Assembly (NCBI GenBank): GCA_013339765.2
Contig: CM023448.1
Location: 325,728,941 to 325,792,940, forward strand
Origin: Haemaphysalis longicornis
Taxonomy: Eukaryota; Arthropoda; Arachnida; Ixodida; Ixodidae
Length of the DNA: 64,000 nt
Direction: 5' to 3'
Each line of letters begins with the position of its first letter. Positions within the stretch are counted from its first letter, which is position 1. This document shows, one piece after another, positions 63,698-64,000 of the stretch. A program made the translations under genes and the position numbers. The notes under the pieces were generated by a model. That model ran no database searches and was not told the origin of the DNA. It saw only the letters and a list, made by a program, of their open reading frames with translations.

Positions 63698-64000
63698 TAA
63701 CAAAGAGACACTGCCTCATGCGACATCGATGGAAAAATAAGGAAACAAAATAAAATATGGGACCCCTGAAATGAGAATGCAAGGAGATAACTCTAGACCA
63801 TGCACAGCAGCTGCCTTTCTTACGTAAAAATTTTGCCAACATTTCTGCTCATGGTAAATAAATTTGCGACTATTCACTTCATTCAACAACTGCTATTCAA
63901 TATTTCCCCACTTTTCAACAACACTGCTGACACGGAGCCACACTGGTGAAACACCGAAATAGGAAGTCCTGCAGTAACCAGTATGGCGAAAGAGAGAAAA
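63698..64000. other. Intron, nothing seen
   Basis: AT-rich sequence to the window edge without recognisable features. Confidence 0.5.

Overview
This is an animal nuclear genome window, very probably from an ixodid (hard) tick. Several full copies of a tRNA-headed SINE that I recognise as the tick Ruka family support this, as do very long introns packed with decayed transposons. No prokaryotic operon, CRISPR array, rRNA or functional tRNA gene was seen.

The one host gene I can support runs on the minus strand across almost the whole window. It is the orthologue of RRP5/PDCD11, the S1-repeat pre-rRNA processing factor. I could place 21 exons between 62215 (most upstream) and 4983 (most downstream). 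They total about 2.7 kb, or about 910 codons, spread over 57 kb. Nineteen of the twenty junctions join in a consistent reading phase with GT/AG borders; only exon 12 to exon 13 does not. The exons cover roughly S1 repeats 4 to 13. The N-terminal exons lie beyond the right edge, and the last S1 repeat and the C-terminal HAT/TPR part lie beyond the left edge.

Layout from left to right: a decayed TTAA-flanked piggyBac copy (0.56-4.0 kb); exons 21 to 18 (5.0-7.2 kb); a 2.4 kb direct duplication (8.8-11.2 and 11.7-14.1 kb) in which each copy carries exon 17, but only the right copy keeps the reading frame; exons 16 to 13 (14-18.8 kb); a P-like relic (19.1-21.2 kb); exons 12 and 11; a BED-finger hAT relic (22.8-25.5 kb); a Ruka copy split by a TTAA element (26.4-28.2 kb); exon 10; GGGAA-rich minisatellite arms enclosing a P-type transposon with a THAP-domain remnant (29.8-34.7 kb); exons 9 to 4 (35.3-44.6 kb) with nested pogo, MITE and SINE insertions; an intron of about 12 kb holding a second TTAA element, a MULE-like element, and Tigger/pogo copies in opposite orientations (44.6-56.6 kb); exon 3; TTAA and other MITEs (59-61.3 kb); and exons 2 and 1 (61.4-62.2 kb).

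The transposons are not a working system; every transposase I can read is broken by stops, frameshifts or truncation. The points most worth a second look are the exon duplication, the THAP/P element, the GGGAA inverted arms, and the stacks of nested insertions that give relative ages.
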